Numbered from the stretch's first letter, positions 9,157 to 19,182 are shown. The stretch is DNA of 64,000 bases from Paraburkholderia guartelaensis (GCF_004353905.1 NZ_SMOD01000003.1:62001-126000), one strand, 5' to 3'. The notes: a model not told the origin generated them from the letters alone. Program-made: numbers and translations.

Positions 9157-10110
9157 TCAGCCCTTGGTGGCAGCCCCGCGCCGGCTCTTTTTCGCGGGCG
9201 CGGCAGCACGCTCGCGCATGGCGTCGGCGTGTTCGCGAATCGTCTCGATCAGCGCGCGCAATCCCGCCGGCGCGTGGCGCCGCCCGGGGTAATAGAGGCA
9301 GAGTCCGTCGAGCGGCGGCGTCCAGTCCTCCAGCACGCGCACGAGCGTGCCCGCCTCCAGGTCCGCGTTCACGTTCCATTCGGTCAAATACGCGAGGCCG
9401 AGTCCGTCGCGCGCGGCCGCGAGCATGAGGCCGGGCTCGTCGAGCGTCAACGCGCCCGCCACGTCCACGCGCACGGCCTGCCCGCGCCGCTCGAACTCCC
9501 ACTGGTAGATTTGCCCGCTCGGCATGCGGCTGCGTATGCAGCGGTGCGACTTGAGGTCGGCTGGCGTGCGCGGCGGCTTGTGCTTCGAAAAGTATTCCGG
9601 ACTGCCAACTACAGCGAAACGCTGACGATCGCCGAAAGGCACGGCGATCATGTCCTGCGGCACCGTTTCGGCGAGGCGAATGCCCGCGTCGTAGCCTTCG
9701 ACGACGATGTCGATGAGCCGGCCTTCCGTGACGAGATCGAGCTTCATCTCGGGATAGCGCTGCAGATAAGCGATGAAAACGGGCATGACCTGTTTCGCCG
9801 CCCCCACCGAAGCATTGATGCGCAACGTGCCGGAGGGCGTATCGCGAAAGCTCCCCGCCTGGTCGAGCGCCTCGCGGATCGTGGACAACGCGGGCGCGAC
9901 GCTGCCCACGAACTGCGCGCCCGCTTCCGTCAACGCCACGCTGCGCGTCGTGCGGTTGAAGAGCCGCACGCCGATGCGCGCTTCGAGCGCCGCCACCGCG
10001 TGGCTGAGCGCCGAGGTCGATACGCTCAGCTCATCCGCCGCCGCGCGGAAGCTGCGATGGCGCGCCACGGCCAGCACAGCTTCGAGTTCCACCAGGCCCG
10101 ATGTTTTCAT
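9157..10110 (-). CDS. LysR-family regulator, divergent from an aldehyde dehydrogenase
   Basis: A 317-residue LysR regulator of the CrgA/DmlR-like type. The helix-turn-helix reads LEAVLAVARHRSFRAAADELSVS and is followed by RIGVRLFNRTTRSVALTEAG. The effector domain contains the PSGTLRINASVGAAKQVM start block. The C-terminal tail is basic (APAKKSRRGAATKG). It is transcribed away from the aldehyde dehydrogenase at 10212 with 101 bp between the starts, so that gene is the obvious candidate target. Confidence 0.88.
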   Translation of the reverse strand: MKTSGLVELEAVLAVARHRSFRAAADELSVSTSALSHAVAALEARIGVRLFNRTTRSVALTEAGAQFVGSVAPALSTIREALDQAGSFRDTPSGTLRINASVGAAKQVMPVFIAYLQRYPEMKLDLVTEGRLIDIVVEGYDAGIRLAETVPQDMIAVPFGDRQRFAVVGSPEYFSKHKPPRTPADLKSHRCIRSRMPSGQIYQWEFERRGQAVRVDVAGALTLDEPGLMLAAARDGLGLAYLTEWNVNADLEAGTLVRVLEDWTPPLDGLCLYYPGRRHAPAGLRALIETIREHADAMRERAAAPAKKSRRGAATKG

Positions 10111-10211
10111 TATCCCAGATCGCTCAACATGTCATGCGCCATTGTACGGCTAGTCAACGCAATGCCAGGCGTCTATCTTGCCTTCATCGACTCACATTTT
10201 CCGGAGCAGCC

Positions 10212-11633
10212 ATGCAAATCATCGACAAGATCTATATCGACGGCGCGTTCGTCACGCCGCACGGCGAGGAGTACTTCGACCTCTTCAACCCCGCGACCGA
10301 GGCCGTAATCGGCCGCGTGCGCCTCGCCGACGCGGCGGACGCGGACGCGGCCATCGCCGCCGCGAAGCGCGCGTTCCCGGCGCTTTCTCGCACCTCGAAA
10401 GCGCAGCGCATCGAGATGCTGATGGCGCTGCACGAGGCCGTCGTCGCGCGCGAGGACGCACTCTTCGAAGCGATCGTGCAAGAGTACGGCGCGCCGGTCT
10501 CGCGCGGCCGCTGGATGGCGCAGCACGCCTCCAACGTGCTGGGCGACGCAGCGAAGGCGCTCGAAGGCTACACGTTCATACGGCGCGCAGGCACGGCTGA
10601 GGTGACCATGCAGCCGCTTGGCGTGGCGGGGCTGATTACGCCATGGAACAGCGACGCGGGCTTCATCTGCGGCAAACTCGCAGCCGCGCTCGCGGCGGGT
10701 TGCACGGCCGTCATCAAGCCGAGCGAGATGAGCGCGATCCAGACGCGCATCGTGACCGAGGCGCTGCATTCGGCGGGCCTGCCTGCGGGCCTCTTCAACA
10801 TCGTCACGGGCCGCGGCGACACCGTGGGCGCGCGCATCACCGGGCATCCCGACGTCGCCAAGATCTCGTTCACGGGCTCGACCGCAGTGGGCAAGTCGAT
10901 CCTGCGCACGGCGGCGGAGACGCTCAAGCGCGTGACGCTCGAACTGGGCGGCAAGTCGCCGGTCATCGTGCTCGACGACGCGAATTTCGACGAAGCCGTG
11001 CCGCTCGCGCTGCAGGCTGGCTTTATGAACAGCGGGCAGGCGTGCATTGCGGGTACACGCATTCTGGTGCCGCAGTCGCGGCTCGGCGAATTCGAAGCGC
11101 GTGCCGTGGAAGCCGTGGCGCAGATTCAGGCGGGCGATCCGCGCGACACGCGCACGAGCGTCGGCCCGATGGTGAGCCAGAAGCAATGGGAACGCGTGCA
11201 GCGCTATATCCGCATCGGCATCGACGAAGGCGCACGTCTGATTGCGGGCGGCGAGGGGCGGCCCGAGGGTATCGAGTCGGGCTGGTTCGTCCGTCCCACT
11301 GTGTTCAGCGACGTAACGAACGACATGGCAATCGCGCGCGAAGAGATTTTTGGGCCGGTGCTTTCGATCATCGCGTATCGCGACACGGAGCATGCCATCG
11401 AGATCGCCAACGATACGCCCTATGGCCTGCAAGCCTACGTGCTTTCGCCCGATATGGCGCGCGCGCGAGGCGTGGCCGCGCAGATCGAAGCAGGCCGCGT
11501 GCTCGTCAACACGCTCGCCCATGAGCCGGCCGCGCCGTTCGGCGGCTTCAAGCAATCGGGGATCGGGCGCGAGTATGGTGCGTTCGGGATCGAAGCGTTT
11601 CTGGAACCGAAGTCCACGCTTGGCGTGCTTTGA
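10212..11633 (+). CDS. NAD(P)-dependent aldehyde dehydrogenase
   Basis: Aldehyde dehydrogenase of about 473 residues, oxidising an aldehyde to its acid in the cytoplasm. The cofactor region has PWNSDAGFICGKLAAALAAG and KPSEMS, the general-base motif is LELGGKSP, and the catalytic Cys lies in NSGQACIAGTR. The C-terminal GGFKQSGIGREYG block is typical. I took the ATG at 10212 because it has CGGAG upstream and a standard N-terminus; the open frame runs 37 codons further up. The substrate is unknown. The divergent LysR gene probably controls it, and a hairpin follows. Confidence 0.92.
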   Translation: MQIIDKIYIDGAFVTPHGEEYFDLFNPATEAVIGRVRLADAADADAAIAAAKRAFPALSRTSKAQRIEMLMALHEAVVAREDALFEAIVQEYGAPVSRGRWMAQHASNVLGDAAKALEGYTFIRRAGTAEVTMQPLGVAGLITPWNSDAGFICGKLAAALAAGCTAVIKPSEMSAIQTRIVTEALHSAGLPAGLFNIVTGRGDTVGARITGHPDVAKISFTGSTAVGKSILRTAAETLKRVTLELGGKSPVIVLDDANFDEAVPLALQAGFMNSGQACIAGTRILVPQSRLGEFEARAVEAVAQIQAGDPRDTRTSVGPMVSQKQWERVQRYIRIGIDEGARLIAGGEGRPEGIESGWFVRPTVFSDVTNDMAIAREEIFGPVLSIIAYRDTEHAIEIANDTPYGLQAYVLSPDMARARGVAAQIEAGRVLVNTLAHEPAAPFGGFKQSGIGREYGAFGIEAFLEPKSTLGVL

Positions 11634-11660
11634 TGCGCCGTTAGCCGCGTCAAAAATGCA

Positions 11661-11692
11661 AACGCCCCGGTTGTACCGCTAACCGGGGCGTT
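11661..11692. terminator. Bidirectional hairpin between aldehyde dehydrogenase and chemoreceptor genes
   Basis: A GC-rich 12-bp stem (AACGCCCCGGTT/AACCGGGGCGTT) with a short loop lies between two convergent genes. T runs are short on both sides, so it is a plausible but not classical terminator for both. Confidence 0.65.
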
Positions 11693-11717
11693 CGAACTGT
11701 GCTTTGAGCGAGTTACA

Positions 11718-13451
11718 TCAGAAGGTCTGCCAGTCGTCATCGGACGCGGTCGTCGCCGGTTCGCGGCGATCCGCCTTCGGAGCGGGCGCAGCGGGGGCAC
11801 GCACGGGCGCTGGCCTCGAAGCTGCGGGACGCTTGACCGTTGCGCTTGCAACGGCCTTTGCCGCCGGCGCGATGCTCGTCGTTGCCGCACGGCCCGCCGA
11901 ACCGATGTTGAACACCGACACCAGCTCGCGCAACGCGGCTGCCTGCGAGGACATCGACTGCGCCGCCGCCGACGCTTCCTCGACGAGCGCCGCGTTCTGC
12001 TGCGTGACCTCGTCCATCTGCGTGACGGCCTGGTTGACCTGCTCGATGCCGGTGCGCTGCTCGCCCGAGGCCGCCGAAATCTCGTTCATCAGGTCGGCAA
12101 CGCGCCTGACTGATTGCACGATCTCACCCATCGTGCGGCCCGCGTCGTCCACAAGCGCCGTGCCGTTATTCACGCGCTCGACCGATACGCTGATCAGTTC
12201 CTTGATTTCGCGCGCCGCCGTCGCGCTGCGCTGCGCGAGCGTGCGTACTTCGCCGGCCACCACCGCGAAGCCGCGGCCCTGTTCGCCCGCACGCGCCGCT
12301 TCCACGGCCGCGTTGAGCGCCAGGATGTTGGTCTGGAATGCAATGCCCTCGATCACCGAGATGATCTGCGCGACCTGCTCGGAGCTGTTTGCGATATCGC
12401 GCATCGTATCGACCACGCGGCCCACCACTTCGCCGCCGCGCGTGGCCGTTTGCGAAGCCTGGCCCGCCAGCGTGTTGCCCTGGGTCGCGTTGTCGGCGTT
12501 CTGCTTGACGGTCGCCGTCAGCTCTTCCATGCTCGCCGCCGTCTCTTCGAGCGAAGCGGCCTGCTCTTCGGTGCGCTGGCTCAGGTCGGTGTTGCCGGCC
12601 GCGATCTGCGCGGAAGCCGTCGCAATGCCTTCGCTGCCCGTGCGCACGCGGCCCACGAGGTCGACGAGCCGCTCGTTCATGTGACGCAGCGCGCCGAGCA
12701 ACTGTGCCGCCTCGTCGGTGCCCTCGACGTCGATGCGTGCGGTCAGATCGCCGCGCGCCACCGTTTCGGCCACGTCCACGGCCCGAGCGATCGGCCGCGT
12801 GATCGAACGCGTGATGAAGAGCGCAATCGTGGCACCAAAGCCAATGGCGATCACGATCAGCGCGATGGTCCAGGCGAAGGCGCTGTGGTACGCCGCCTTC
12901 GCCGTGGCGACTTCTGCGGTCGAGCCGTTGTGATTGAGGGTCACGTCCTGGTTGATGAGATCCATGACGGCCGTGAACGACTTCGCCGATGCGGACGAAA
13001 CCGCAGCGCGGGCATCGGGCGATCCGCCATCGGCGGACATGACGAGAGCCTCGATCTTCTTGTCGTCGTCCAGATATTGCGACCATGCCGTGCCGATCGA
13101 ATCGAACAGGCGGCGCTCTTCGGCCGACGACACCAGCTTCGAATAGCTGTCGAACAACGTGCCGAACTGGCCGATCATCTGGGCGTGCTGGTCGTGCAGC
13201 GTGGCCTTCTCGCTGGCGTCGCTGGTGATCAGCATGCGCAGCGACGTGCGACGCACGTCCTGCGCCTGATTGCGCATATTGCCTAGCGTCTCGACGCTAG
13301 GCAGCCAGTTCGTGCCGATTTCCTCCGTACCGTCGAATATGCGCGACGCCTGAAGGAGACCGATCCCGCCCACTGCGCCAAGCAGGAGCAACACAATGGC
13401 AAAGCCCGCGCCGAGACGCGGACCGATCTTGATTCTGGTAAGGAATGACAT
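11718..13451 (-). CDS. Methyl-accepting chemotaxis protein
   Basis: Chemoreceptor of 577 residues. TM1 (about 11-33), a periplasmic four-helix-bundle sensor domain (about 34-190), TM2 (AFAWTIALIVIAIGFGATIALFI in part) and a HAMP domain (TRSITRPIARAVDVAETVARGDL region) precede the cytoplasmic signalling domain. The hairpin tip is clear: EGIAFQTNILALNAAVEAA with GRGFAVVAGEVR. The tail is proline/alanine rich and ends in DWQTF, matching the CheR/CheB-binding pentapeptide type, so this receptor should be a full-strength adapting one. Ligand unknown. Confidence 0.95.
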   Translation of the reverse strand: MSFLTRIKIGPRLGAGFAIVLLLLGAVGGIGLLQASRIFDGTEEIGTNWLPSVETLGNMRNQAQDVRRTSLRMLITSDASEKATLHDQHAQMIGQFGTLFDSYSKLVSSAEERRLFDSIGTAWSQYLDDDKKIEALVMSADGGSPDARAAVSSASAKSFTAVMDLINQDVTLNHNGSTAEVATAKAAYHSAFAWTIALIVIAIGFGATIALFITRSITRPIARAVDVAETVARGDLTARIDVEGTDEAAQLLGALRHMNERLVDLVGRVRTGSEGIATASAQIAAGNTDLSQRTEEQAASLEETAASMEELTATVKQNADNATQGNTLAGQASQTATRGGEVVGRVVDTMRDIANSSEQVAQIISVIEGIAFQTNILALNAAVEAARAGEQGRGFAVVAGEVRTLAQRSATAAREIKELISVSVERVNNGTALVDDAGRTMGEIVQSVRRVADLMNEISAASGEQRTGIEQVNQAVTQMDEVTQQNAALVEEASAAAQSMSSQAAALRELVSVFNIGSAGRAATTSIAPAAKAVASATVKRPAASRPAPVRAPAAPAPKADRREPATTASDDDWQTF

Positions 13452-13602
13452 GGGGGACGCCGTAGTGAGAGGTCATCCCTATTGACGACATCGACGCCAG
13501 AAAATTAAGTCAATGTTGCAAATATAACAGCGCGTAAGGAAAGAGAACGGCAAGCGAACGATCGGTCTCTTCTCATACGATTAGGATGCCGTATCAATTT
13601 CG

Positions 13603-14517
13603 TCAGAGACTCGCCATCCATACTCCGACCCGCGCGATCGCCGCATCGCGCTGAGCCGAACTCGCGTGCATTGCGCCTGTGAGATACGTCGTGACGAGAA
13701 TGGGGGCGCGTCCCGTGGGCCAGACAATTGCCACATCGTTTGCCGTGCCATGGTCGCCGGTGCCGGTCTTGTCGCCCACGCGCCAGTCCTTCGGCAAGCC
13801 TGCGCGCAAACGCGCGTCGCCAGTCTTGTTGGCGACGAGCCATGCAATAAGCTGCTCGCGCGATGCCGCGGAAAGACGCTCGCCCAGCAGCAATTCGCGC
13901 AGGTTCGCGACCATCGCGGCGGGCATGGTCGTATCGCGCGGGTCGCCTGGGATCGCTTCGTTGAGCGTGGTCTCGTTGCGGTCGAGGCGCGTGACCGGAT
14001 CGCCAATGCTGCGTGCGAAGGCCGTAATCGCGGGCGGCCCGCCAATGCTCTCCAGCAGCAGGTTGGCCGCCGTGTTGTCGCTCCGCGTAAGCGCGGCTTC
14101 GCACAGCTCGGCGACCGTCATGCCCGCATTGTCCCCACTGCCCGCGCGCGGTCCGCTCACGGGCGAATACGACACGACTTGCGCAGTCGAATACACGATC
14201 TTGCGCGCGAGGTCTTCCTTACCGTGATCCTTGCGCGTCAACACGGCCGATGCGAGCAAGACCTTGAACGTGCTGCACATCGGAAAGCGCTCGTGCATGC
14301 GCCATCCGCGCACGTGCCCGTTCGCCGTGTCGAGCATCGCCACACCGAGCCGTCCGCCTGCCTGCGCCTCGATGGCGGCGAGCTGCTTTTCCACTGCGTC
14401 AACGGGCGCCGCGCCCGCTTCCGGCGCCTGTCCCGCCGTCGCACCGAATGCCTGAGATGCAACGCCAGCTATCGCACTGCCCAACACCGTCATCGTGAAT
14501 CTACGTCGCGTGATCAT
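13603..14517 (-). CDS. penA: Class A beta-lactamase (Burkholderia PenA type)
   Basis: Serine beta-lactamase of 304 residues, acting in the periplasm. All class A motifs are present: STFK (Ser82, Ambler Ser70) preceded by Cys as in Burkholderia PenA enzymes, SDN (146-148), the Glu166 motif RNETTLNEA (Glu182) and KTG (250-252). The signal peptide begins ITRRRF and so looks Tat-dependent; it has no lipobox Cys, so the enzyme is probably soluble rather than a lipoprotein. AAGGAGAGG before the ATG at 14517 decides the start. A divergent AmpR-type regulator indicates inducible expression. The exact spectrum cannot be inferred. Confidence 0.94.
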   Translation of the reverse strand: MITRRRFTMTVLGSAIAGVASQAFGATAGQAPEAGAAPVDAVEKQLAAIEAQAGGRLGVAMLDTANGHVRGWRMHERFPMCSTFKVLLASAVLTRKDHGKEDLARKIVYSTAQVVSYSPVSGPRAGSGDNAGMTVAELCEAALTRSDNTAANLLLESIGGPPAITAFARSIGDPVTRLDRNETTLNEAIPGDPRDTTMPAAMVANLRELLLGERLSAASREQLIAWLVANKTGDARLRAGLPKDWRVGDKTGTGDHGTANDVAIVWPTGRAPILVTTYLTGAMHASSAQRDAAIARVGVWMASL

Positions 14518-14614
14518 GGCCTCTCCTTGAAGTGCCGCCACTATCGCGTGTTCTCCACGAGGTGACAAACGATGATAAATTGCGCGGTGCCCCAGAAAAA
14601 CTTATGGATCGATC

Positions 14615-15493
14615 ATGCGAACGTATCTGCCCCTCAATGCCTTGCGCGCCTTCGAAACGTCGGCGCGGCACCTGAGCTTCACACGCGCGGCGAGCGAGCT
14701 GAACGTCACTCAGGCGGCCGTGAGCCAGCAAGTCCGCACGCTCGAGGAGCGGCTTGGTGCGACCCTCTTCAAACGTCTGCCGCGCGGCCTTGCAATCACC
14801 GACGAAGGTCTCGCGCTGCGCCCCGTGCTTACGGATGCGTTCGACCGTATCGAAGCCGTGTTGCGGCAATTCGAGGGCGGCCACTTTCACGAGGTGCTGA
14901 CGGTGGGCGCCGTGGGCACCTTCGCGGTGGGATGGTTGATGCCGCGCCTGAAGTCGTTTCACGACGCGCATCCGTTCGTCGAGCTGCGCATCATGACGAA
15001 CAACAATCTCGTCGATCTCGCGGGCGAAGGTCTCGACTTCGCCATTCGCTTCGGCGACGGCACCTGGCCCGGTTCGCGCGCTGCGAAGCTGTTCGACGCG
15101 CCGCTCGCCGCGCTCTGCACGCCCGATATCGCGCAGCGTCTGCAGAGCCCTGCCGATCTCGCCAACGAAAAACTGCTGCGCTCGTATCGAGCCGACGACT
15201 GGACGCTCTGGTTCGAAGCCGCCGGGCTCGCACCGCGCCCCGTGCGCGGGCCTGTATTCGATTCGTCGCGGCTCATGGTGGAAGCGGCGATGCAGGGCGC
15301 GGGCATCGCGCTCGCCCCGGTTTCGATGTTCGAGCGCGATCTCGCGGCGGGCAGGCTCGTGCGGCCCTTCGATATCGAGGTGCAGGCGGGCAGCTATTGG
15401 CTCACGTCGCAAAAGGGGAAAACGGCGACGCCCGCCATGCGCGCGTTCAAACAATGGATCGTGAAGGAAGCCGGCAGCGGCGAGGAAGCGTGA
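14615..15493 (+). CDS. ampR: AmpR/PenR-type LysR regulator of the beta-lactamase
   Basis: A 292-residue LysR regulator with the distinctive AmpR N-terminus (LPLNALRAFETSARHLSFTRAASELNVTQAAVSQQVRTLE, read in pieces across residues 6-45). It is transcribed away from the class A beta-lactamase with 97 bp between the start codons, the classical ampR/bla arrangement. Known AmpR proteins bind cell-wall fragments and switch from repressor to activator, so the same induction by beta-lactams is inferred here. In Burkholderia the homologue is often called PenR. Confidence 0.9.
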   Translation: MRTYLPLNALRAFETSARHLSFTRAASELNVTQAAVSQQVRTLEERLGATLFKRLPRGLAITDEGLALRPVLTDAFDRIEAVLRQFEGGHFHEVLTVGAVGTFAVGWLMPRLKSFHDAHPFVELRIMTNNNLVDLAGEGLDFAIRFGDGTWPGSRAAKLFDAPLAALCTPDIAQRLQSPADLANEKLLRSYRADDWTLWFEAAGLAPRPVRGPVFDSSRLMVEAAMQGAGIALAPVSMFERDLAAGRLVRPFDIEVQAGSYWLTSQKGKTATPAMRAFKQWIVKEAGSGEEA

Positions 15494-15508
15494 CGCGCGG
15501 TCGTCGTT

Positions 15509-16006
15509 TTACGCGCCGACTTGAGTGAGTCGCGCGTGAAGCGCTTCGATTTCCGATTCCGCGAAGACCTCGATGCCGTGCTGGCGCAGCAACGCAGTCG
15601 TCACCCCTGCGCCCGCATGTTTGCGGCCCCCGAAGCTGCCGTCGTAAATGGCACGGCTACCGCACGAAGGGCTGCCATCGGCCAGCAACGCATAGCGGCA
15701 GTCGTGGGCTAACGCCAGTTCGAGCGCAACGCGTGCGCCTTCGACGAAGTGCGTGGAGACGTCCTCGCCGCGCGCATCGATCACGTGTGCGATCCCCGCC
15801 AGCACCGCGGCGCCCGAAGCGGCGTTTGCGATCTCCGCCGGTGGCCGCGGCACGCCGAACCCGCCTGAGACTTCAGGGCATACGGGCACGAGCCGCCCCT
15901 CGCGCTGCCACTGCTCGATCAGTGCATGCGCAACGGTTTTCGCCGAGCCGTCGTATCGAACCGGACGGCCAAGCAGGCAAGCGCTAACGAGTATTCGAGG
16001 AAGCAT
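15509..16006 (-). CDS. DUF523 family protein
   Basis: A 165-residue cytoplasmic protein of the DUF523 family (YbbK-like), function unknown. Conserved family features are visible: ILVSACLLGRPVRYDG at the N-terminus, VCPEVSGGFGVPRPPAEI in the middle and LLADGSPSCGSRAIYDGSF, whose clustered Cys residues suggest metal or thiol chemistry. It converges on the ampR gene with only 15 bp between the stops and is not obviously linked to its function. Confidence 0.88.
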   Translation of the reverse strand: MLPRILVSACLLGRPVRYDGSAKTVAHALIEQWQREGRLVPVCPEVSGGFGVPRPPAEIANAASGAAVLAGIAHVIDARGEDVSTHFVEGARVALELALAHDCRYALLADGSPSCGSRAIYDGSFGGRKHAGAGVTTALLRQHGIEVFAESEIEALHARLTQVGA

Positions 16007-16042
16007 GCGCGGTGAGATTCCATTGCACGAATGCCCCGCATT

Positions 16043-17071
16043 TTACGCGCCGAAGTCGAGCAACACCTTGCAAGCTTCGCGCGGATTGTGCTCCGCCAGC
16101 TCGAACGCGCTGCTCACCTCGCGAAAATCCACCTTGTGCGTGATGATCGATTCCGGCGTGACGAGCCCGCGCTCCAGCCAATCGATCACGGTCGGGAACA
16201 TCGCGCAGTTCAGGCGCGAAGCACACAACGTGAGTTCCTTTTTCGTCAGCTCCTGCTGCGCGATGGCCGAAGGCGTCGACGAAAAGCCGAGCAGCCCGAT
16301 ACGTCCCGCAGGCGCTGCTAGCCGCACCGCTTCTTCGAGAATGGACGGATGGCCCACCGCGTCGAAAATCAGCGTTGGGCCGTCTTCCACTCCACGCGCG
16401 CGCAGCGCGTCGGCAAGCGGCTCGTTGCGCGTGTTGATGGTCTCGTCGGCTTGCGCCCCGCAGCAGCGCGCGAGTTCGAGCCGCTCGTCGAGCTGATCCG
16501 TAATGAAGGCACGCACGCCGTACACGCGCTTGAGCACCTGGAGGATCGTTAGCCCCACGGTGCCCGCGCCGTATATCAACGCAACGTCGCTTTCCAGCAC
16601 GCCGGTACGCGCCGTGACGTTCGCTGCCACGGCAAACGGCTCGACAATAGCCGCGCACGATTGCGCAATACGCTCGGGAATGCGGTACGCGTTGCGCGCG
16701 GGCGCACACACATACTCGCTGAAACCGCCGTCGCGATGCACGCCCAGCACGACGAGATTACGGCACACGTTCTGCCGCCCGATCTGGCACGCGTGGCAAC
16801 GCCCGCAGCTAATGACGGGATCGACGGCCACGAGTTCGCCCACGCGCGCGGCATCGACACCCTCGCCCACGGACTCGATGCGGCCCACGAACTCGTGGCC
16901 GATGATGCGCGGATACGACACGAACGGATTGTGCCCGCGATAGATGTGCAGGTCCGAGCCGCAAATGCCCGCATAACGCACCCGCACGCGCACTTCTCCC
17001 GCTGCGGGCGTGGGCTTCGGCATCTCGCGCACGGCGAGGCTGTTCGGTCGATCGACCACGACGCTCAACAT
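16043..17071 (-). CDS. Zinc-dependent alcohol dehydrogenase (RspB/L-galactonate-5-dehydrogenase-like)
   Basis: Medium-chain dehydrogenase of about 342 residues. The catalytic zinc site has Cys in GICGSDLH and GHEFVG, the structural zinc lobe is CGRCHACQIGRQNVC, and the NAD site is IYGAGTVGLTI. It follows the mannonate dehydratase gene by 35 bp on the same strand, as rspB follows rspA elsewhere, so it should act on a sugar acid or its product. The start is taken at 17071, where GGAAG precedes the ATG; ATG 17086 and a GTG inside the end of manD are weaker. Confidence 0.88.
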   Translation of the reverse strand: MLSVVVDRPNSLAVREMPKPTPAAGEVRVRVRYAGICGSDLHIYRGHNPFVSYPRIIGHEFVGRIESVGEGVDAARVGELVAVDPVISCGRCHACQIGRQNVCRNLVVLGVHRDGGFSEYVCAPARNAYRIPERIAQSCAAIVEPFAVAANVTARTGVLESDVALIYGAGTVGLTILQVLKRVYGVRAFITDQLDERLELARCCGAQADETINTRNEPLADALRARGVEDGPTLIFDAVGHPSILEEAVRLAAPAGRIGLLGFSSTPSAIAQQELTKKELTLCASRLNCAMFPTVIDWLERGLVTPESIITHKVDFREVSSAFELAEHNPREACKVLLDFGA

Positions 17072-17106
17072 AGCAGACGCTTCCATGTCTATTTGATCAG
17101 ATATGC

Positions 17107-18315
17107 TTACCAGTTCCACATCGACCCGTCGCGCAGACGGGCGACCGGCAGATAGGCACGTTCATAGGGATACTTCGCGGCCAGCGTCTCGTCGATGTCC
17201 ACGCCGAGCCCCGGCGCGTCGTCCATCACGAGGAAGCCGTTCTCGAAGCGGTACTGATGCGGGAACACCGCATTCGTGAGCGCGTTGTGCGGCATCAGTT
17301 CCTGAATGCCGAAGTTCGGCGCCCACAGGCCGAAGTTCACGGCGGCGGCCATGCAGACCGGCGAAAGGTCGGTTGCGCCATGAAAGCCCGTGCGCACCTG
17401 GTACATGGCCGCGTAATCAGCGATGCGGCGCATATGCGTTATGCCGCCCGCGTGCACGATGGTCGCGCGGATATAGTCGATGAGCTGTTCGCGTATCAGG
17501 TCCTTGCAGTCCCAGATCGAGTTGAACACCTCGCCCACGGCGAGCGGCGTGCTCGTATGGCTGCGGATCAGGCGGAAACTCTCCTGGTTCTCGGCCGGTG
17601 TCGCGTCCTCCAGCCAGAAGAGGCGATACGGCTCCAGGTCGCGGCCCAGGCGCGCGGCCTCGATCGGCGTGAGGCGGTGGTGCGCGTCGTGCAGCAGATG
17701 CGGGCCGAAGCCCACGGCCTCGCGCACCTTGCGAAAGAGTTCAGGCGTATGGCGCAGATAGAGCGCCGTGTCCCACGGTTCCTCGGGCGGCAGCCCCTTC
17801 TGGGCGGGCTCGTACTCACCCTTGACCTTGCCCACGCCATACACCTTGTCGAGACCGGGCACGCCCGACTGCACCCGGATTGCCTGGTAGCCCTCCTCCA
17901 CGTGCTGGCGCACCGCGTCGATAGCTTCTTCGTGGTCGCGCCCGTTTGCGTGACCGTAGACCATCAGCCCTTCGCGGCTCTTGCCGCCCAGCAGCTGATA
18001 CACGGGCATGTTCGCCAGCTTGCCCTTGATATCCCAGAGCGCCATGTCGATCGCGGCGATCGCCGTCATCGTGACCGGGCCGCGACGCCAGTACGCACCG
18101 CGATAGAGGTATTGCCAGATGTCCTCGATATTGCGCGGATCGCGGCCCACGAGGCACGGAAACACGTGATCTTCGAGGTACGCGCGCACGGCCAGTTCGC
18201 GGCCGTTGAGCGTCGCGTCGCCGAGACCGTACACGCCTTCGTCGGTCACGATCTTCACTGTCACGAAATTGCGGCCGGGGCAGGTGACGATCGTCTGCAA
18301 CCGTTCAATCTTCAA
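17107..18315 (-). CDS. manD: D-mannonate dehydratase (enolase superfamily, ManD/RspA)
   Basis: Mg-dependent enolase-superfamily enzyme of 402 residues that converts D-mannonate to 2-keto-3-deoxygluconate. Counted positions match the family: Arg147 and Tyr159 (catalytic pair in IRVQSG and KVYG), metal ligands Asp210, Glu236 and Glu262, acid/base His212 in HDAHHRLTP, His312 in FHGA and Glu339. Ala rather than Pro at 314 is, as far as I recall, typical of the catalytically efficient members. It lies in one operon with the dehydrogenase downstream and the GntR gene upstream. The ATG at 18315 starts the canonical [19 protein letters not shown]. Confidence 0.93.
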   Translation of the reverse strand: MKIERLQTIVTCPGRNFVTVKIVTDEGVYGLGDATLNGRELAVRAYLEDHVFPCLVGRDPRNIEDIWQYLYRGAYWRRGPVTMTAIAAIDMALWDIKGKLANMPVYQLLGGKSREGLMVYGHANGRDHEEAIDAVRQHVEEGYQAIRVQSGVPGLDKVYGVGKVKGEYEPAQKGLPPEEPWDTALYLRHTPELFRKVREAVGFGPHLLHDAHHRLTPIEAARLGRDLEPYRLFWLEDATPAENQESFRLIRSHTSTPLAVGEVFNSIWDCKDLIREQLIDYIRATIVHAGGITHMRRIADYAAMYQVRTGFHGATDLSPVCMAAAVNFGLWAPNFGIQELMPHNALTNAVFPHQYRFENGFLVMDDAPGLGVDIDETLAAKYPYERAYLPVARLRDGSMWNW

Positions 18316-18334
18316 TTGCTGTCTCCACTCTCTT

Positions 18335-19066
18335 TCATTCGACGAAATAGTCGGGCACGCGCGCCTGCACTTCCGGCAGATGCGAGCCCACGCGGTCGAT
18401 ATGGCTCGCCACCGTCGCGCCCAGTTGCGCGAAGTTGCGCGAGGCGATATGCGCGAGGATCAACTCGTGTTCGCGCAGCGCGCGCTGCGCATGGTCCGCC
18501 ACGCGGTCGAGCAGCAGCCAGCGCACGCGGTCGAACTGGCGCTTCATCGGCTGCAGCATTTCCCACACATGCGAGCGGCCCGCGAATTCGAAGAGGCGCC
18601 GGTGCATCAGCTCGTCGAGATCGAAAAAGCGATCGACGTCGCCGCGCTCGACGGCATCGCGCTGGTCATCGACGATCCGGCCGAACTCCGAGAGCTGGTC
18701 GGGCGTGATGGTCTGGGCCAGCTGCACGTGGTTCGCGCATTCGAGCGTGCTGCGCGCGAAGCGTCCCTCTTCGAGCTGCGACACGGAGATCGGCGCGACG
18801 ATCGTGCCGACCTTGCGGTAGATGTTCACGAGATGTTCGTCGGCGAGCTGCGCAAGCGCTTCGCGCACCGGCGTGCGGCTCACCTGCAGCGCTTCGGCAA
18901 TCGCGGCTTCGGAAAGGCTTGCGCGCGGCGGCAGCGTGCCGCGCACGATGGCGTCGCGCAGGAAGGCATGCACCTGTGGGCGATAAGAAGCGTCGGGATT
19001 GGCGACGAATCCGCTCAGTGCGGCGAGGATGGTGTCCTCTTGCGGTTCGATGACGGTCTGGCTCAT
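18335..19066 (-). CDS. GntR/FadR-family (FCD) regulator of the mannonate locus
   Basis: Regulator of about 243 residues. An N-terminal GntR winged helix ([20 protein letters not shown] then [19 protein letters not shown]) is followed by a helical FCD ligand domain with the expected metal-site residues ([24 protein letters not shown]). A longer start at 19093 is possible, but that ATG lies inside the palindrome TACCATGGTA, which looks like an operator, so I prefer ATG 19066. Neither start has a clear SD. The gene sits 19 bp before manD and is divergent from the fructuronate reductase gene. Confidence 0.87.
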   Translation of the reverse strand: MSQTVIEPQEDTILAALSGFVANPDASYRPQVHAFLRDAIVRGTLPPRASLSEAAIAEALQVSRTPVREALAQLADEHLVNIYRKVGTIVAPISVSQLEEGRFARSTLECANHVQLAQTITPDQLSEFGRIVDDQRDAVERGDVDRFFDLDELMHRRLFEFAGRSHVWEMLQPMKRQFDRVRWLLLDRVADHAQRALREHELILAHIASRNFAQLGATVASHIDRVGSHLPEVQARVPDYFVE

Positions 19067-19087
19067 GTCGGTAACGGTGACTGTTTG

Positions 19088-19097
19088 TACCATGGTA
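19088..19097. promoter_or_regulatory. Candidate GntR operator, copy 1
   Basis: A perfect palindrome TACCATGGTA upstream of the GntR gene. The same core is repeated 96 bp away in front of the divergent gene, about nine helical turns, which suits a repressor acting on both promoters. Confidence 0.7.
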
Positions 19098-19182
19098 GCA
19101 AATACGCTTTGCGGCCACTGCGTAGCGTTAACCCCGATAAAACGAGATAACGCATCGGACTAAGCTTCAGTCATTCGCATTC

